A stretch of DNA of 64,000 nucleotides from assembly GCA_026018925.1 (NCBI GenBank), contig JAKSZU010000002.1, forward strand, positions 155,976,400 to 156,040,399, given 5' to 3'. The notes beneath the pieces were generated by a model, which saw only the letters and a list, made by a program, of their open reading frames with translations, was not told the DNA's origin and made no database searches. Source of the DNA: Tupaia tana (Eukaryota > Chordata > Mammalia > Scandentia > Tupaiidae). Shown piece by piece: positions 10,771 to 22,268 of the stretch; positions within the stretch are counted from its first letter, which is position 1, and every line of letters starts with the position of its first letter. A program made the position numbers and the translations under genes.

Positions 10771-11412
10771 CCTTAAGTAGGAACACAGCTTATAGGTGGA
10801 TCATTGAGAGGATGAGCTCACAGTGTGGATGAGGGAGCACCCTCTCCTGCATCTGTACGATCTGTGTATCCACCTACCCACTCGCCAGCACCTGGCAAAG
10901 TACAGGTCTTAGCTAATGTTTTCCAAAGTGCAGCTCAAGACCAGCAGTTAACATTCGGTGCTCTACCAGCGAAGATCTTGGAAGCCAGGTAGAGGAATCT
11001 GGATGTGAGTCTGGAGGAAATGAATAGATCCGTGGCTTGCCGATCTGGATCAGATGGTGCTCTGTGACTTCAAACTGGTCTTTGGGGAAAATCAGTTCAT
11101 AACACGTCCACAGGACAGACAGAGACAGGAATGTCTCAAGCATGCCATTATAGAAGGAATTTCTGAAGATACTTCTGGACTATGCCCAGTTGGAAAGGGA
11201 CAAGGAATACACTCTCCTCAGTGGTCACAGCAGTGTGAGCAAAAGTTGCTTCTCATTTTGCATTCGTGTTGTAAATTCCTCAAGCCAATATTTCTTCTCC
11301 GGAAATATGTGGTAACAAATTTCTGATCATGTTTAGAGAATCCCAAAACAGTCACCTAAATATACATCTTCTCTCAGAGAGAAGAACTGATTATTTAAGC
11401 TTTTTTGTTTTC
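10771..11412. other. Unassigned single-copy DNA
   Basis: No repeat or exon recognised. The plus-strand frame at 11,054-11,326 (90 codons) resembles no known family and has no coding context. Confidence 0.4.
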
Positions 11413-11424
11413 TTAAGCCAGTGA

Positions 11425-11698
11425 ACTTTTTTTTTTTTTTTTGAGAGTTTTTTTTTTCCCCTATGGGCGCATGCACTTGCCAGAAAGACAGAGAGAGACA
11501 GAGAGATAGAAAGCGAGAAATCACCCCCCAGGGGGGATGGCCACGCCGCAATCCCTTCTCCTCCATTCTCCTCTCGGGATCTTGGGCACGCACGCACATG
11601 CGCCCGGCGTGAGTTTTAAGCCACTGGGTCCGGGACTCAAACTGCGGTCAACTACATGGGAGTTCAGCAACGTAGTCATTACACTAACTGCTGGTCCC
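11425..11698 (-). mobile_element. SINE-A (young subfamily) with TSD
   Basis: Complete minus-strand copy with an A tail (seen as T's at 11,425-11,442), palindrome ATCACCCCCCAGGGGGGAT at 11,520-11,538 and an intact head. A 12-bp TSD TTAAGCCAGTGA lies at 11,413-11,424 and 11,699-11,710. Confidence 0.95.
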
Positions 11699-11730
11699 TT
11701 AAGCCAGTGAGCTTCTGTCAGAGCACTGGA

Positions 11731-11807
11731 TTTTTTTTTAAGGTTTTTGCCATAGGGTATGTGCTCTCACCAGAGAGAGACAGAGAAAGAGAAAATGTGA
11801 AATCTCA
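11731..11807 (-). mobile_element. 5'-truncated SINE-A
   Basis: Only the 3' third is present: tail, TTTTTGCCATAGGGTATGTG, CT stretch and GTGAAATC. It stops just where the C-run/G-run palindrome would begin. Compare the truncated copies at 41,534 and 45,325. Confidence 0.75.
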
Positions 11808-12064
11808 TTAAACCTTTTGCCTGAGATTGTATGAAAATTTTGGGAGGGGGAAGAGGGGTCATGCCAGATTGTCCAGATGAAAAAGATCCCACCAGGCCCT
11901 CCTTGTCACCAGGCCATCCTTATCTGTCCACACAGTCAGCAGCTTAGACATGTGTTGTCCTGTTTGCCCTTTGTCTTTAGTCAACACAAGTCATCACAGA
12001 GAGGGTTCCCTTTCTTTTAAAAAACAAAACAAAACAACAAAAAACAGACGTTTTTCTTTAAGTA

Positions 12065-12240
12065 TTATCTTTTTATTTACTTTTACATTATTATTATTAT
12101 TATTTTTAATTTGCTATAGGATGTGTGTGCTCACCAGAGAGAGAAAAAAATTAGAAAGCAAGCCACCAGGTCTAGGACTTGAACTGCAGCCAGCCAGGTG
12201 GGAGTCCAGCACCTTAACCACCACACTACCTGCTGGCCCC
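12065..12240 (-). mobile_element. SINE-B
   Basis: On the minus strand: GGGGCCAGCAGGTAGTGTGG head and GTTCAAGTCCTAGACC B box, then a short CT-poor body and an AT-rich (AATAATAATAAT) tail. Confidence 0.8.
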
Positions 12241-12361
12241 ACAGTGGTTCTATTTCGATACTCATAGCTTCTACAAGTTTTGAGGTTCTTCCCCTATTAC
12301 ATATAGGACTCTCATGGGTACCTAAGACTCATTCTGTTATATCCATGACATGCCATTTTCT

Positions 12362-12628
12362 TGTTTTTGTTTTTGTTTTGTTTTGTTTTTTTGGGGGTGG
12401 TGTTGCCATATGGCATGTGCTCTCACTGGAGAGAGACAGAGAAAGGGAAAGTGAGAAATCACTCTCCGGGGGGGATGGCCAGACTGCAATCCCCTCCCTA
12501 CCATTCTCTTCTCAGGATTCTGGGCACACATGCCCAGCATGATTTTCTAGCCACCGAGTCCAGGACTTGAACTATGGTGGGCCATATGGGAATCCAGGGC
12601 CTTAACCACCATGCCACCTGCTCGCCTC
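12362..12628 (-). mobile_element. SINE-A (old subfamily)
   Basis: Minus-strand head GAGGCGAGCAGGTGGCATGG, palindrome at 12,461-12,478. The tail is interrupted by C's (seen as TTTTGTTTTTGTTTTG). Confidence 0.85.
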
Positions 12629-12639
12629 TATATCATCAT

Positions 12640-12947
12640 TTTTGTTTGTTTGGGTTTTTGTTTTTTGGGGGTTTTTTTGTTTGTTTGTTTGTTTTGAGAG
12701 ATTTTTGCTATGGGGTTCATGCACTTGCCAGAGAAACAGAGAGACAGAAAGTGAAAAGTCACTCCCATGCCTGGGGGGAGGGGGGGATGGCCATGCTGCA
12801 ATCTTTTCTTCTCTATTCTCCTCTCAGGATTTTGGGCACAGATACACACGTGCTAGGTGTAGTTTTAAGCTGCTGGGTCTGGGACTTGAACCATGGTCGA
12901 CTAAATGGGAGTCTAGCGATGGAACGATGATGTCATCTACCGACCCC
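12640..12947 (-). mobile_element. SINE-A
   Basis: Close behind the previous copy and in the same orientation. It carries a 15-nt G-rich expansion beside the palindrome (12,772-12,790) and an ACAAACAAACAAAC tail. No TSD read. Confidence 0.83.
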
Positions 12948-12979
12948 TCTACCACTGTCTTTTAAAAGACCTTCCTTAA

Positions 12980-13165
12980 AAGTTTATTCATTTATTTCAA
13001 GAGTGAGAGGCAGTCCCAACAAGGTCTTCACACCGTAACCCTACCCCTTGTCTCAGCCTGCTGTACCCCATGCACCTGGGGGACTCAACACACAAACCTG
13101 GACCTTCTCATGTGGACCCAGCACTGAGAGCACTGCGTTATTCCTGCGCCACTGCCTGGCCTCGG
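12980..13165 (-). mobile_element. SINE-C
   Basis: Minus-strand head GGCCAGGCAGTGGCGCAGGA. The plus-strand text GTCCCAACAAGGTCTTCACA is the C body in antisense. Confidence 0.72.
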
Positions 13166-13325
13166 AGGGCAGGAAATGTAAGTTCTCACTGCTTCTGACC
13201 CGCCAGCTTCTCTGTGGTTTTGCCGCCATCCCAACCCCTGACGAGAGAAGCAGAAGCGTGACTGTCCATTCTGGGGCCCACACGTCACTACTCTCACTGT
13301 TCTCTATCACTTTCAATCTACTCTT

Positions 13326-13527
13326 TTTTTAAAATTATTTTGTTTATTTTATTTATCATCATTGTTATTTTTTTTATTTTTCATCATTGTTATTTTTTAA
13401 TTTGACCAGAGCAAGACAGACAGAGAAAGAGAGAAAGTGAGAAAGCAAGCTGCCAGGTCCAGGACTTGAACTGTGTTCAGCCATGTGGGAGTCCAGCACC
13501 TTTAACCACTATGCCACCTGCTGGCCC
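13326..13527 (-). mobile_element. SINE-B with 18-bp TSD
   Basis: GGGGCCAGCAGGTGGCATAG head and a tail containing a duplicated AATAACAATGATG unit. The TSD CACTTTCAATCTACTCTT at 13,308-13,325 is repeated exactly at 13,528-13,545. Confidence 0.95.
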
Positions 13528-13736
13528 CACTTTCAATCTACTCTTAAGGAAAATCTTTGAGTTTGCTTTAAATAGCCAAAGAAGATCAATACTATTGCAA
13601 TACTATTTAGATTTCAGATCTCACTAATACATGGTAAAGAGAAATACAGTTGTATTTCAATTTTATAATATTTTGGAAATCAAATTTTATGCAACTATTT
13701 AACTTTATGATCGAAAAAAAAAATGGGAATATTGAG

Positions 13737-14000
13737 CTAACATGTGACATGGTGGTTAAAGCTCTGGACTCTCACATGGCTGACTCGGCAGTTTGAGTCC
13801 CCAACCCAGTGACTTGAAAAACATGCCAGGCATGTGTATGTGCATGCCCAAAATCTTGAGGGGAGAATGGAGAAGGGGTTGCGGTGGGCCATCCCCCTTA
13901 AGGGAGATGATTTCTCACTCTCCCCCCCACCCCATCTCTGTCTCTCTCCTGCAAACACATATGCCCTATGGCAAAATGTTAAAACAAAGCAAAACAAAAC
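13737..14000 (+). mobile_element. SINE-A (old subfamily)
   Basis: Head AGCTAACATGTGACATGGTG. The palindrome has decayed to CCATCCCCCTTAAGGGAGAT. Tail AAAACAAAGCAAAACAAAAC, with a short flanking repeat AATATTGAG/AACATTGAG. Confidence 0.8.
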
Positions 14001-14048
14001 ATTGAGAATATCAACTTAATCATTGGCAAAAGGCCAGTTATCCAAAGT

Positions 14049-14283
14049 CTTTTTTAATTGCCAGAGAGCGTGTGCACTTGCCCAGGAGAGAAAGCATCCC
14101 CAATGGGGTATATTCACATCACAACCCTTCTTCGTCCATTTTTCCCCTCGTCGGGATTTGAGGCATGCACTTACACGTGTGCAGTGTGCTTTCTAGTCCA
14201 GGGCTGGGACTCTAATTATAGAGGGCCACGTGTGGTCCAGCTCCTGATGCATGGCGCTTAACCACCGCACTACAGTGCCAGGC
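14049..14283 (-). mobile_element. SINE-D
   Basis: Minus-strand head CCTGGCACTGTAGTGCGGTG. The plus strand shows AATTGCCAGAGAGCGTGTGC, the D tail in antisense. Confidence 0.75.
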
Positions 14284-14350
14284 CTTTGAAATCCTTTAAA
14301 GGTTGTCGGACCAAAACATGTGAAGACCAACTTAAAAACTTAAAAGAACT

Positions 14351-14627
14351 GGGACCAGCAGTTGCTGTAATGGCTATGTCACTGAACTCCCACAGTGGTA
14401 GTCAACCACAGTTTGCGTCCCGGACCCGGTGGCTTGAACTCACTCCAGGCGCGTGTGCGTGCATGCCCAAGATCCCAAGAGGAGAATGGAGGACAAGGGA
14501 TTGTGGCATGGCCATCCCCCCGTGGGGTGATTTCTCATTTTCTATCTCTTTCTGTCTCTCTGTCTCTCTCTGTCTTTCTGGCGAGCACACGCGCCCTATA
14601 GCAAAAACCTCACAAAAGAGAAAAACG
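14351..14627 (+). mobile_element. SINE-A (young subfamily) with TSD
   Basis: Head GGGACCAGCAGTTGCTGTAA, palindrome at 14,514-14,531. TSD ACTTAAAAGAACT at 14,338-14,350 and ACTTAAAATAACT at 14,628-14,640. Confidence 0.93.
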
Positions 14628-14908
14628 ACTTAAAATAACTTACTAATTCTGCATGGAGATTAGGAAAGGCTTGCATTTGAGATGGAGCTTAAAAAGTGAG
14701 TTGAATATTACAAGTTGGACATGACTGGGTATAGGCAGTCCAGAGGAGTGACATTAGAGGTCTATGGGTAGCTAGTGTGGCATCAGTATGCATGGCACAT
14801 GGATGGTCAGGTTTGTTACACTGATGAGCCTGCACCTGAATATATCTGATGGAGGTAGCCAAGCCCTGGCTGCACTACGAGGACATGCTGGTGAGAACTT
14901 CTAGAAGC

Positions 14909-15150
14909 TGGGCCAGATGGTGATACAGTGCTAAAGCACCACCTTCTACACGGCTCGCTCACATGGGAGGCTGCCCAGTTTACACAGAGACCTCTTGAGT
15001 ATACCGGACGCGTGTGTGCTCATGGTCTGGGCTGCCTGAGGCTGGAAGTGGATTGTGGCAGCCAGACCCTCTTGGGGTGCTCTTTGTCTCCATCTCTCTG
15101 TCTCTCTGTGTCTATCTCTCTCACTCATAGAAGAAATAAATGAACTTTTA
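14909..15150 (+). mobile_element. SINE-C
   Basis: A clear C copy: GGGCCAGATGGTGATACAGT head. The body GGATTGTGGCAGCCAGACCC, then TCTTGGGGTGCTCT, aligns to GGATTGCGGCGTGGCCATCC of SINE-A. AAATAAATGA tail. Confidence 0.85.
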
Positions 15151-15165
15151 AAAAGAGGACTTTTA

Positions 15166-15430
15166 GGGGGGCAGCAGGTGGTATAGTGGTTAAGGCCCTG
15201 GACTCCCACGTGATCCAGCACAGTTCAAATTCCAAACCTGGAACGTTGAAACTCCCACTGGGCGTGTGTGCGTGCATGCCTAAGATCCCAAGAGGAGAAT
15301 GGAGGAGAAGGAATTGCAATGTGGTCATCCTCCTGGCGGGTGATTTCTCACTTTCTCTTTCTCTATCTCTCTCTGTGTCTCCAGTGAGCGCCCCTGTCCT
15401 ATAGGGAAAAAAAAAAAACAAACCTCTAAA
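15166..15430 (+). mobile_element. SINE-A (old subfamily)
   Basis: GCAGCAGGTGGTATAGTGGT head. The palindrome is reduced to CCTCCTGGCGGGTGAT. A 12-nt A run near 15,406-15,419 ends it. It follows the SINE-C directly. Confidence 0.85.
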
Positions 15431-15444
15431 AGGAAAACCTTTTA

Positions 15445-16374
15445 GAGACCTTCAGAGACCCACTCCCGGGTAGTGCTAAGTCAGGCTCGGGTTCTTTTCT
15501 TGACTCTGGTGTTTTCTCTGCCTGTTACTCCATCCATCTATGCTGACTGCAGCTCAGAGGTCAATAAACTCTGTTTGGAACAAAGACTCCAAACTCTCTG
15601 TCCCTAAGAGGGTCAGGGCGTTAGCTCTGCAAATATTCCCTTAGGCTACCGTCCAACCTCGGAAGGCTCTTGTCTTTAATGCACTGAAGTCTGCTTCCTC
15701 TCTTCCTCAATGCTTGCCAAACTCTCTCACTTGCCTCTCTTGACAAACACCAAACTAAAATGAAAACAATTCCTGCCACACTTTATTCCATATGCATTTA
15801 AACCTTACCTGCGCTAAGTTCAAGTTTAAATCTCGGTACATTTATGGTCTCTGGCCGTTCATTCAACAACTACTATTTATCCCACGTTTACTAGCGGCAG
15901 GGGTCGAGGTTGATATGGAGACCATAAGGGCTGTTCAGGGGTTCAGTCACTGAGAAGTCTGGTCCAGTGGGAGAAACCAGTAAATCAACAGGAAATTGCA
16001 ACCCACAGTGAAAAATGCACCCACAGAAGTAAGCCCTGGGTGGGATGAGAGTGCATAGCTGGGGTTCCTTTAGGGTGGGGGACACCCAACCTAGTCAAAA
16101 AGAGGGGAAGAAGAGTATTCCAGAAAGTGCAGAAACCTAGAGCAGAGGAAGCCGACTGGAACCCAGAGCAGGAGCAAGCCAGGGTTCTCCAGATCCCAGC
16201 CTTCAATATGGGAAAGGAAACGCAGGCTGCTGGTGGGAGCATGTCTCTCGCTCCCCAGGGAAGCACTGTGGATCTTCCGTATCTGTTGACTGCCCCAAAT
16301 TCATTTTTCCAGCTTTTCTTGATCAAAACTTCAAAAGAACCCTAGAGTTCAGCCTGAGGATAACGGCTCCTTTT
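15445..16374. other. Unassigned single-copy DNA
   Basis: No named repeat seen. A 113-codon minus-strand frame (15,985-16,326) shows no domain or signal, and I do not call it a gene. Confidence 0.45.
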
Positions 16375-16657
16375 GTTTTGGTTTGCTTAGTTGTTTTGTT
16401 TTTGTTTTGCTATAGGGTGTGTGCATTTACCAGAGAGAGACAGAGAGTGAGAGAGAGGGCAAGTGAGAAATTACGCACCCAGGGGAAATGGTCATGCCAC
16501 AGTTCCTTCTCCTGTATTATCCTTTTGGGAATTGGGGCACGCATGCACATGTGCCCAGTGCGGTTTTCAAGCCACTGGGTCCAGGACTCCAACCATGAAG
16601 TCAGCCATGTGGGATCCAGCACCTTGCCCTCCATGCTGCCCATTGTCCCCCTCCCCA
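16375..16657 (-). mobile_element. SINE-A (old subfamily)
   Basis: Antisense copy ending in GGGACAATGGGCAGCATGGA (head, minus strand). The palindrome has been lost to ACGCACCCAGGGGAAATGGT. Confidence 0.8.
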
Positions 16658-16692
16658 TGTTCTTTTAACTCCTTAGGAAACTCTTCCCTAGG

Positions 16693-16800
16693 CAGGCCCT
16701 GTGGTGGCCGGGTGGTTAAGGGAGGCGGATACCATATGGCCAGCTACATGTTGCAGTCCTGGCCCCAGTGGCTTGAAAAATACACCAGGCATGTGTCTGT

Positions 16801-16833
<33 letters not shown>

Positions 16834-16945
16834 CCCTAAATCCCAACAGGATGGAAGGATGGAGGAGAAGGGATTGAGGTATGACCACACCCCCATCGGA
16901 GGGTACATTCTCCCTCTCTCTGGTGAATGTCCTTTAGAAAAGAAG
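16693..16945 (+). mobile_element. SINE-D containing a (GT)n expansion
   Basis: AGGCAGGCCCTGTGGTGGCC head. The GTGTGTGCGTGC part of the body has grown into a (GT)n microsatellite at 16,791-16,833. The 3' end is short. Confidence 0.75.
16791..16833. repeat. (GT)n microsatellite within SINE
   Basis: About 20 GT units with two C interruptions, born from the GT-rich part of a SINE-D. Confidence 0.9.
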
Positions 16946-16949
16946 AAAC

Positions 16950-17260
16950 ACTCTGTCCTGTGTTGTCTTGCCTTGTTACTTTTCTCTTTATGCTAGGTGG
17001 AAACTTCTAGAAACTGAAAATAAAATCTATTATATGAAAGAAACTTTAGCATGCAAAAGTGAAATAAAAGATTTCAGGTATGAGTCATCATAGTTAATAA
17101 GCTAAGTTGTGTACGGGAAAGAACAGGTTCTGAGGTCCCAGAAATCTTGGGTCTAGTTCCCCTTCTCTGACTCTGTGATCTGCAGCAAATTCTAAACCTC
17201 CCTGCATAGATCTTGTCCCTTTTCCCTGTTGAGTGCTCTTTATCCTTTAGAGAAACACAG

Positions 17261-17296
<36 letters not shown>

Positions 17297-17620
17297 ATGT
17301 GCCTGTGGAGAGATCACACAAATGTGGGGAAACTTCTAATATAAATGGCAGGTGTCACAGTGAGCAGTACCCTGGACTTTGATTGTTGTGGGTGTTTGAA
17401 AATTTTATAATAGAATATTAGAAAATGTAACTCCCATCTTCTAGCCAGACTTCAGTCTATGATCTGTGACTTTTCCTCTCTTTTTTAAAGGACTCTGTTG
17501 GGTCCTGTGTGATTTCATGCCACCTCTTCCTCCAATATCAAAATATGCTTAGAAATGAATAGTGACTGTTAGCCTTAGCCTTGGATGTATTTCTACCAAC
17601 CACTTACTTCTCTAAGATGC
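16950..17620. other. Unassigned DNA with a (CA)n tract
   Basis: Single-copy sequence, no repeat family recognised. Contains a (CA)n microsatellite at 17,264-17,293. Confidence 0.5.
17264..17293. repeat. (CA)n microsatellite
   Basis: About 14 uninterrupted CA units. Confidence 0.95.
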
Positions 17621-17621
17621 T

Positions 17622-17870
17622 TTTACTATTTTTTTTATAGGATGTGTGCATACCACACATAAAAAAGGGAAGGGAGAAGGAGAAAGCAGTCTCAACAGGG
17701 TCTCATCGTGCCCAGTCCCCTCCCCCAGCCCTGCAGCTAGCCAGGATCTCGGGCATCTGTGCACAGGCCTAGTGTGTTCTCAGGCCATGCAGGGATCCAA
17801 ACCTTTGGTCAGCATGTGGCTTCCAGGATTGCAGTCTGGTACACTAGGGACTGAACTGTGTAGGCGGGGC
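17622..17870 (-). mobile_element. Old SINE, C or D type
   Basis: The plus strand shows TTTTTATAGGATGTGTGCAT (tail) then AGTCTCAACAGGGTCTCATC, a C/D-like body in antisense. The head is too diverged to decide. Confidence 0.5.
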
Positions 17871-17948
17871 CGGAAGGTCCGAGTGTGAAATGAAGGTTTC
17901 GCATTCTCTTAAATGGATCTCAGGATGAGTAAATAAAAGAGGATTAGA

Positions 17949-18450
17949 GGCTGGCTTGTGGCACGGCAGTAAGCATTGCCCATGTGATGCCAGGTCCCTG
18001 TGGAAGATCACAGGTTCAGCTCCCCGGTTGACTGGTACATGACAGGCATGCAGACCCATGATCGTGGCTGACTGGGAAGGCTTGTGGGGTCGTGTGAAAT
18101 CCTGTGGAGAGCGCTTGTCTGTTTTTTTGTTCATTCATTCGTTTGTTTGTTTGTTTTTTAAGAGAGATTTTTGCCACAGGGCATGTGCTCTCACCCGACA
18201 GAGAGATAGAAAGGAAAAATCACCCTCCAGGGTACGACCATGCCTGAATCCCATTCTTCTCTCGGGATTTTGGGCACGCACACACATGCACCCAGCATGA
18301 GTTTCAAGCCACCGGGTCTGGGACTCGAACCGCAGTTGACTACATGAGTCCAGTACTGTAACCATTTTGCCATCTGCTGGTCCTGAAAGTACTTATCTTT
18401 TTTACTTTCTCTCTCTTTCTGTCTCTCTCGCTTTCATGAAATAAGTATTT
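17949..18450 (+). mobile_element. SINE-C split by a SINE-A
   Basis: The head GGCTGGCTTGTGGCACGGCA and body run to about 18,120. The CT-rich end resumes after the antisense SINE-A at about 18,386 (TACTTATCTTTTTTACTTTC) and closes near 18,450. Confidence 0.7.
18121..18385 (-). mobile_element. SINE-A inserted in SINE-C
   Basis: Antisense copy with an AACAAACAAACAAAC tail and a head ending CAGGACCAGCAGATGGCAAA on the minus strand. It interrupts the C copy, so A postdates C here. Confidence 0.85.
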
Positions 18451-18577
18451 TTTAAAAAGAGGGAAAGGATTGGAGGGATAGGGAAGACGTCTTCCCAGAG
18501 CTCTCTAATGCATATCAAAAGGCTACCTCTGCTCTGTTGACACCCATATTTGGACAGCCTGGCGCCCTGTTTTAAGC

Positions 18578-18820
18578 CACATGTGTCAGAGTGCCCCATG
18601 GCCTGACAGTGAAGGGAACCAAATCCCACAGGGCTGCCCACATGGTTGGATTCTTGGTACTGCTGACTTGACAAACATACTGGATGCCCCAAATCTAGAC
18701 AGGACAAAGAAATGGAGAAGGGATTGTGGCATGACTCCACCCCAGTGGGGGTGGGTGCTTTCTCCTCCCTCTGTTTCTGGCAAACCCATGTGCCCTCTGG
18801 CAATTAAAAATAATAATGGG
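18578..18820 (+). mobile_element. SINE-D
   Basis: Ends with the diagnostic TGTGCCCTCTGGCAATTAAA. The head (AGAGTGCCCCATGGCCTGAC) is weak and the palindrome is CCCCAGTGGGGGTGGGTGCT. Confidence 0.78.
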
Positions 18821-18824
18821 TTTG

Positions 18825-19285
18825 CCTTTGAATTGACTGTTGTTCTGAGTCCCCGCACCTCTCTAGACTACACATTTGGGAAATAAGGCTGTGTACTGGC
18901 TGCTTATTGGATCAGCCTACCTGGGCCGTATACTAAGCGTAAGGATTCCTGGATCCTCCCTGCTGGTGCATCTGGTCAACAAGGTGAGAAACACTGGGCC
19001 GAGGATTTAGGACTCGCTGGAGCTGTTCTGTCAGTGACAAAGCAGTGTGGGCTGTCTCTTCATAGCAAAGCATCTCTCCCATGCCTTCTCTCCCTCCTTA
19101 CCCACTCACTCTCCCTCCTCCCAGGTTCACAGTTCACAGCCCAGACCGGGTCCTAGTACCCACAGGGATGGCTCCTCCGACTGCTGGCACTTGAACCTAA
19201 AGTGCGACCATTCAGAAGAAAGTAGAATCAAGGTAGCTCTGCTAAACTCCAGGAATTTTTTGACTTCCTTTAAAATAAAACAAAT
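18825..19285. other. Unassigned single-copy DNA
   Basis: Nothing recognised. Confidence 0.4.
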
Positions 19286-19560
19286 TGGGCCAGCAGGTGC
19301 CAGGATGGTTAAGTGCTGGACTCTCACATGACTGAGCACAATTTGAATCCTGACCCAGCAGCCGGAACATGAACCCTGGGTGCATGTGCGTGCGTGCCCA
19401 AAGTCCCAAGAGAGGAATGGAAGAGAAGGGATTGCAGCGTGGCCATCTCCCCCACCCCAGGGGAGGTCAATTTCTCACTTTCTCTCTCTCTGTCTCTCCA
19501 GCAAGCACATGTGCCCTATGGCCAAAATCTAAAAAAAATTAAAAGTTAAAATATAAAAAT
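19286..19560 (+). mobile_element. SINE-A (old subfamily)
   Basis: GGGCCAGCAGGTGCCAGGAT head, AATTTGAATCCTGACC in place of the B box, body complete to CCCTATGGCCAAAATCT and an A-rich tail. Confidence 0.85.
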
Positions 19561-20636
19561 AAAACAGAATCACTCATCTCTTTCTCATCCCATTCACATA
19601 TATTTTATAAGCGAATCTACCTTAACTACAGTGTAAGATGCCTTTTCTCTTATTCCGAACACTGTTTTTGAATGTGTTCTGAGAAAAGCTTTGTAAAAAC
19701 AGATTTCAGTCTAAAACTATAAATACTTTCCTTTAGGAAGTCACCGCTCCCTTCCCCTCACATATTTGAGGAAATACTGCAGATCTAACTGTAATGACGT
19801 TTTAAAAAAAAAAAAAGGAAACCTCACCACAAAACAAATCCCTTTCCAGTGTTTTCAGGGGAGCCAAAACAGCTAATGCCCAAATGAGATGACGTGGGTG
19901 GGGCCCGCTTTCTCCTCACTGTCATACTTACCCTCCTTCTCTGTGGGCCGAACGTTAGAACAATCTAAATGAAACTCAACAAAGGCCTTTTCACTCTGGA
20001 CGTGGACAAAAATGCTGGCAGTCTTGAGTCTTGTACCTCCCATCAGCTGAATGAACTACTGGAATTCATGTAATAATCCTTCGGAATGATCCTGCTTCAT
20101 AGAGAAACTGGACTCAAGACCCTCTGGCCAGCTTTGGCGGTGCCCCCTTTCTTCTCCGACCGCAGCCTTGCCCTGACATGCCTGGATTATGTGATTTTCC
20201 TGAGACCAGAGTGAAGGTGAATCCTGAAAGGAGTTCTGAATGCTTTCTCTGTTCTTCAGCACTTCAAAGACTTGATTTTAGAAAAAGGTTTCACTCAGAC
20301 TTAGTGCTGTACAGGCCACGGGGACACATTTTGTGGGTGCTCTCACCTCACTCTGACTATCAAAATTCTAAAGTCAACACAACAAAAATTTATAAGAACC
20401 CAGCTGAACCTACACTACAAGCCAATAAAGTGAACACGCAAAAGAAAAAATCATGTTATCTATCAAATAGCTTTATGTTCAGTTAGGGAAGATAATTATT
20501 AATAAGTACAACTCGATTAAGTGACAAAACCGTATGAGTGCCATGAACAAAAACCCATGCTGTCACCTGAAAGGAGAGGGATAAGGAGGGTTCAGTGTCA
20601 GCTGAGTGTTTGGGGAAGGCTTTGCACAGAATAAAC
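19561..20636. other. Unassigned single-copy DNA
   Basis: About 1.1 kb with no named repeat. The plus-strand frame at 20,178-20,486 (102 codons) is unsupported by motif or context. Confidence 0.45.
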
Positions 20637-20812
20637 CAAACAGCGTAGCAGTTAATGCTGTGGGCTTTGATTACAAACGGCCTCAGTCCGGAACTTCGCT
20701 CTAGCACTTACTGGCTGTGCTTCCCGGGGCGAAATAGCTAATATATTTCTGCCTTAATGTGTAAAATGGGTATAATACAAGTACTTAGCTCAGAAAGTTG
20801 TGGTAAGGAATA
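20637..20812 (+). mobile_element. MIR
   Basis: Matches the ancient mammalian MIR: CAGCGTAGCAGTTAATGCTG, then TAGCACTTACTGGCTGTG, then GTGTAAAATGGGTATAATAC. Orientation is plus. Very old (shared by most mammals). Confidence 0.85.
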
Positions 20813-20932
20813 CACACACGTGTGTGTGTGTGTGTGTGTGTGTGTAACGTGTGTGTGTATATATACATATATATATGTATGTGTGTGTGCATATATATGT
20901 GTGGGTATGTGTGTATGTGTGTATATATATAC
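20813..20932. repeat. Compound (TG)n/(TA)n microsatellite
   Basis: About 120 bp of alternating TG, TA and ATATAC units joining the MIR to the Tigger1 end. Alternating purine-pyrimidine throughout. Confidence 0.95.
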
Positions 20933-21535
20933 AGTCATGTGTTGCTTAATAATAAGGCTAAGTTCTGAGAACCATGTTCCGGGTGATTTTGCCGGTGTGC
21001 CATCATCATGGAGTGTGCTTACACAAATCTAAACGATTTAGCCTTCTACACTTCTAGAATATGGAATGGCTCATTGCCCCTAGGCTGCAAACCTAGTTCA
21101 GTATAGCATGTTACTGTACTGAACACTGTAGGCGCTTGTAATGCCATGGTAAATATTTGTGTGTTTAAACATATCTAAACATGGAAAAGGTACAGAAAAT
21201 ATGTCATAAAAGGTTAAAAAACCATACACCTACATAAGGCACGTACCATGAATGGAAGGTGCTGTGTGTCAGTGGGTGAGTGGTGAGTGAATGTGGGAGC
21301 CTAGGACATGACTGCACGCTGCTGAGGACTTGGTAAACACGTAGACTGCATTACATTGATTTTTAAAGTTTTTATTTCTCCAAAGTAAAATAACTAGTTT
21401 ATTGTAACTTTTTTACTTTATAAACTCCATTTTTTCCACTTTTTTTTGACTCTTGTAATAACACTTAACTTAAAATATAAACATACACAGCTGCAAAAAT
21501 CTTTTTTTCTTTATATCCTTATTCTACAAGCTTTT

Positions 21536-21791
21536 TTTTTTTTTTTTTTTGGAGGGGTGAGTTTTTTTGCTATAGGGCACATGCGCTCACCAGAAAGAGA
21601 GCAACAGAGAGAAATAACCCCCTAGGGGAGGTGGCCACGCCGCAATCCCTTCTCCTCCATTCTCCTCTCAGGATCTTGGGTATGCATGCACATGAGCCTG
21701 GCATGAGTTTAAGCCACTAGGTCTGAAACTCGAACCACAGTTGACTACATGGGAGTCCAGCGACATAGCCATTATGCCAACTGCTGGTCCC
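21536..21791 (-). mobile_element. SINE-A (young) inside Tigger1
   Basis: Antisense copy with a T-run start. TSD TCTACAAGCTTTT at 21,523-21,535 and TCTATAAGCTGTT at 21,792-21,804, taken from Tigger1 sequence. Confidence 0.9.
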
Positions 21792-21806
21792 TCTATAAGC
21801 TGTTCA

Positions 21807-21972
21807 TAAAAAAGAATTACTTATTTTAATTTGATCAGAAAGAGACAGAATGAGAGAATGAGACAGAGAGAGACAGGGACTGTAAGAAAGCAAGCCTCCA
21901 GGTCCAGGATTCAAGCTGCAGTTGGCCATGTAAGAGTCCAGCACCTTAACCAGCAAGCCACCTGCCAGCCCC
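21807..21972 (-). mobile_element. SINE-B inside Tigger1
   Basis: Minus-strand head GGGGCTGGCAGGTGGCTTGC, GAATCCTGGACC near the B box, then straight into a GAGA-rich (CT antisense) stretch. Confidence 0.82.
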
Positions 21973-22042
21973 ACTATAAGATTGTTTTAAATTTAATTTT
22001 TTTTTCAAACTTTTACAACTGTTTTGTTTAAAACTAAGACAC

Positions 22043-22268
22043 AGGGCCAGCTGGTAGTGTGTTAGTGGTTAAAGTGGCTGGATCCCCCATGGCTAACTGC
22101 AGTTTAAATCCTGGACCCAGCAGTTTGAAAAACATGCTGGATGCCTGAAGAGAGAAGGCAATACAGCATGGCCATCTCCTCTGGGGGATGATTTCTCTTC
22201 TCTCGCTCTCTCTCTCTCTCTCTCTCTCCATGTCTCTGGTAAGAATATGTGCCCTGTAGTTGATTACA
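22043..22268 (+). mobile_element. SINE-A/D-like copy inside Tigger1
   Basis: GGGCCAGCTGGTAGTGTGTT head, internal deletion (ATGCCTGAAGAGAGAAGG), palindrome CTCCTCTGGGGGATGAT, (CT)n at about 22,199-22,228, end TGCCCTGTAG. Confidence 0.75.

Noticed and set aside
20738-21032. Frames of cysteine/valine or histidine/threonine repeats
   Set aside because: They are translations of the TG/TA microsatellite.
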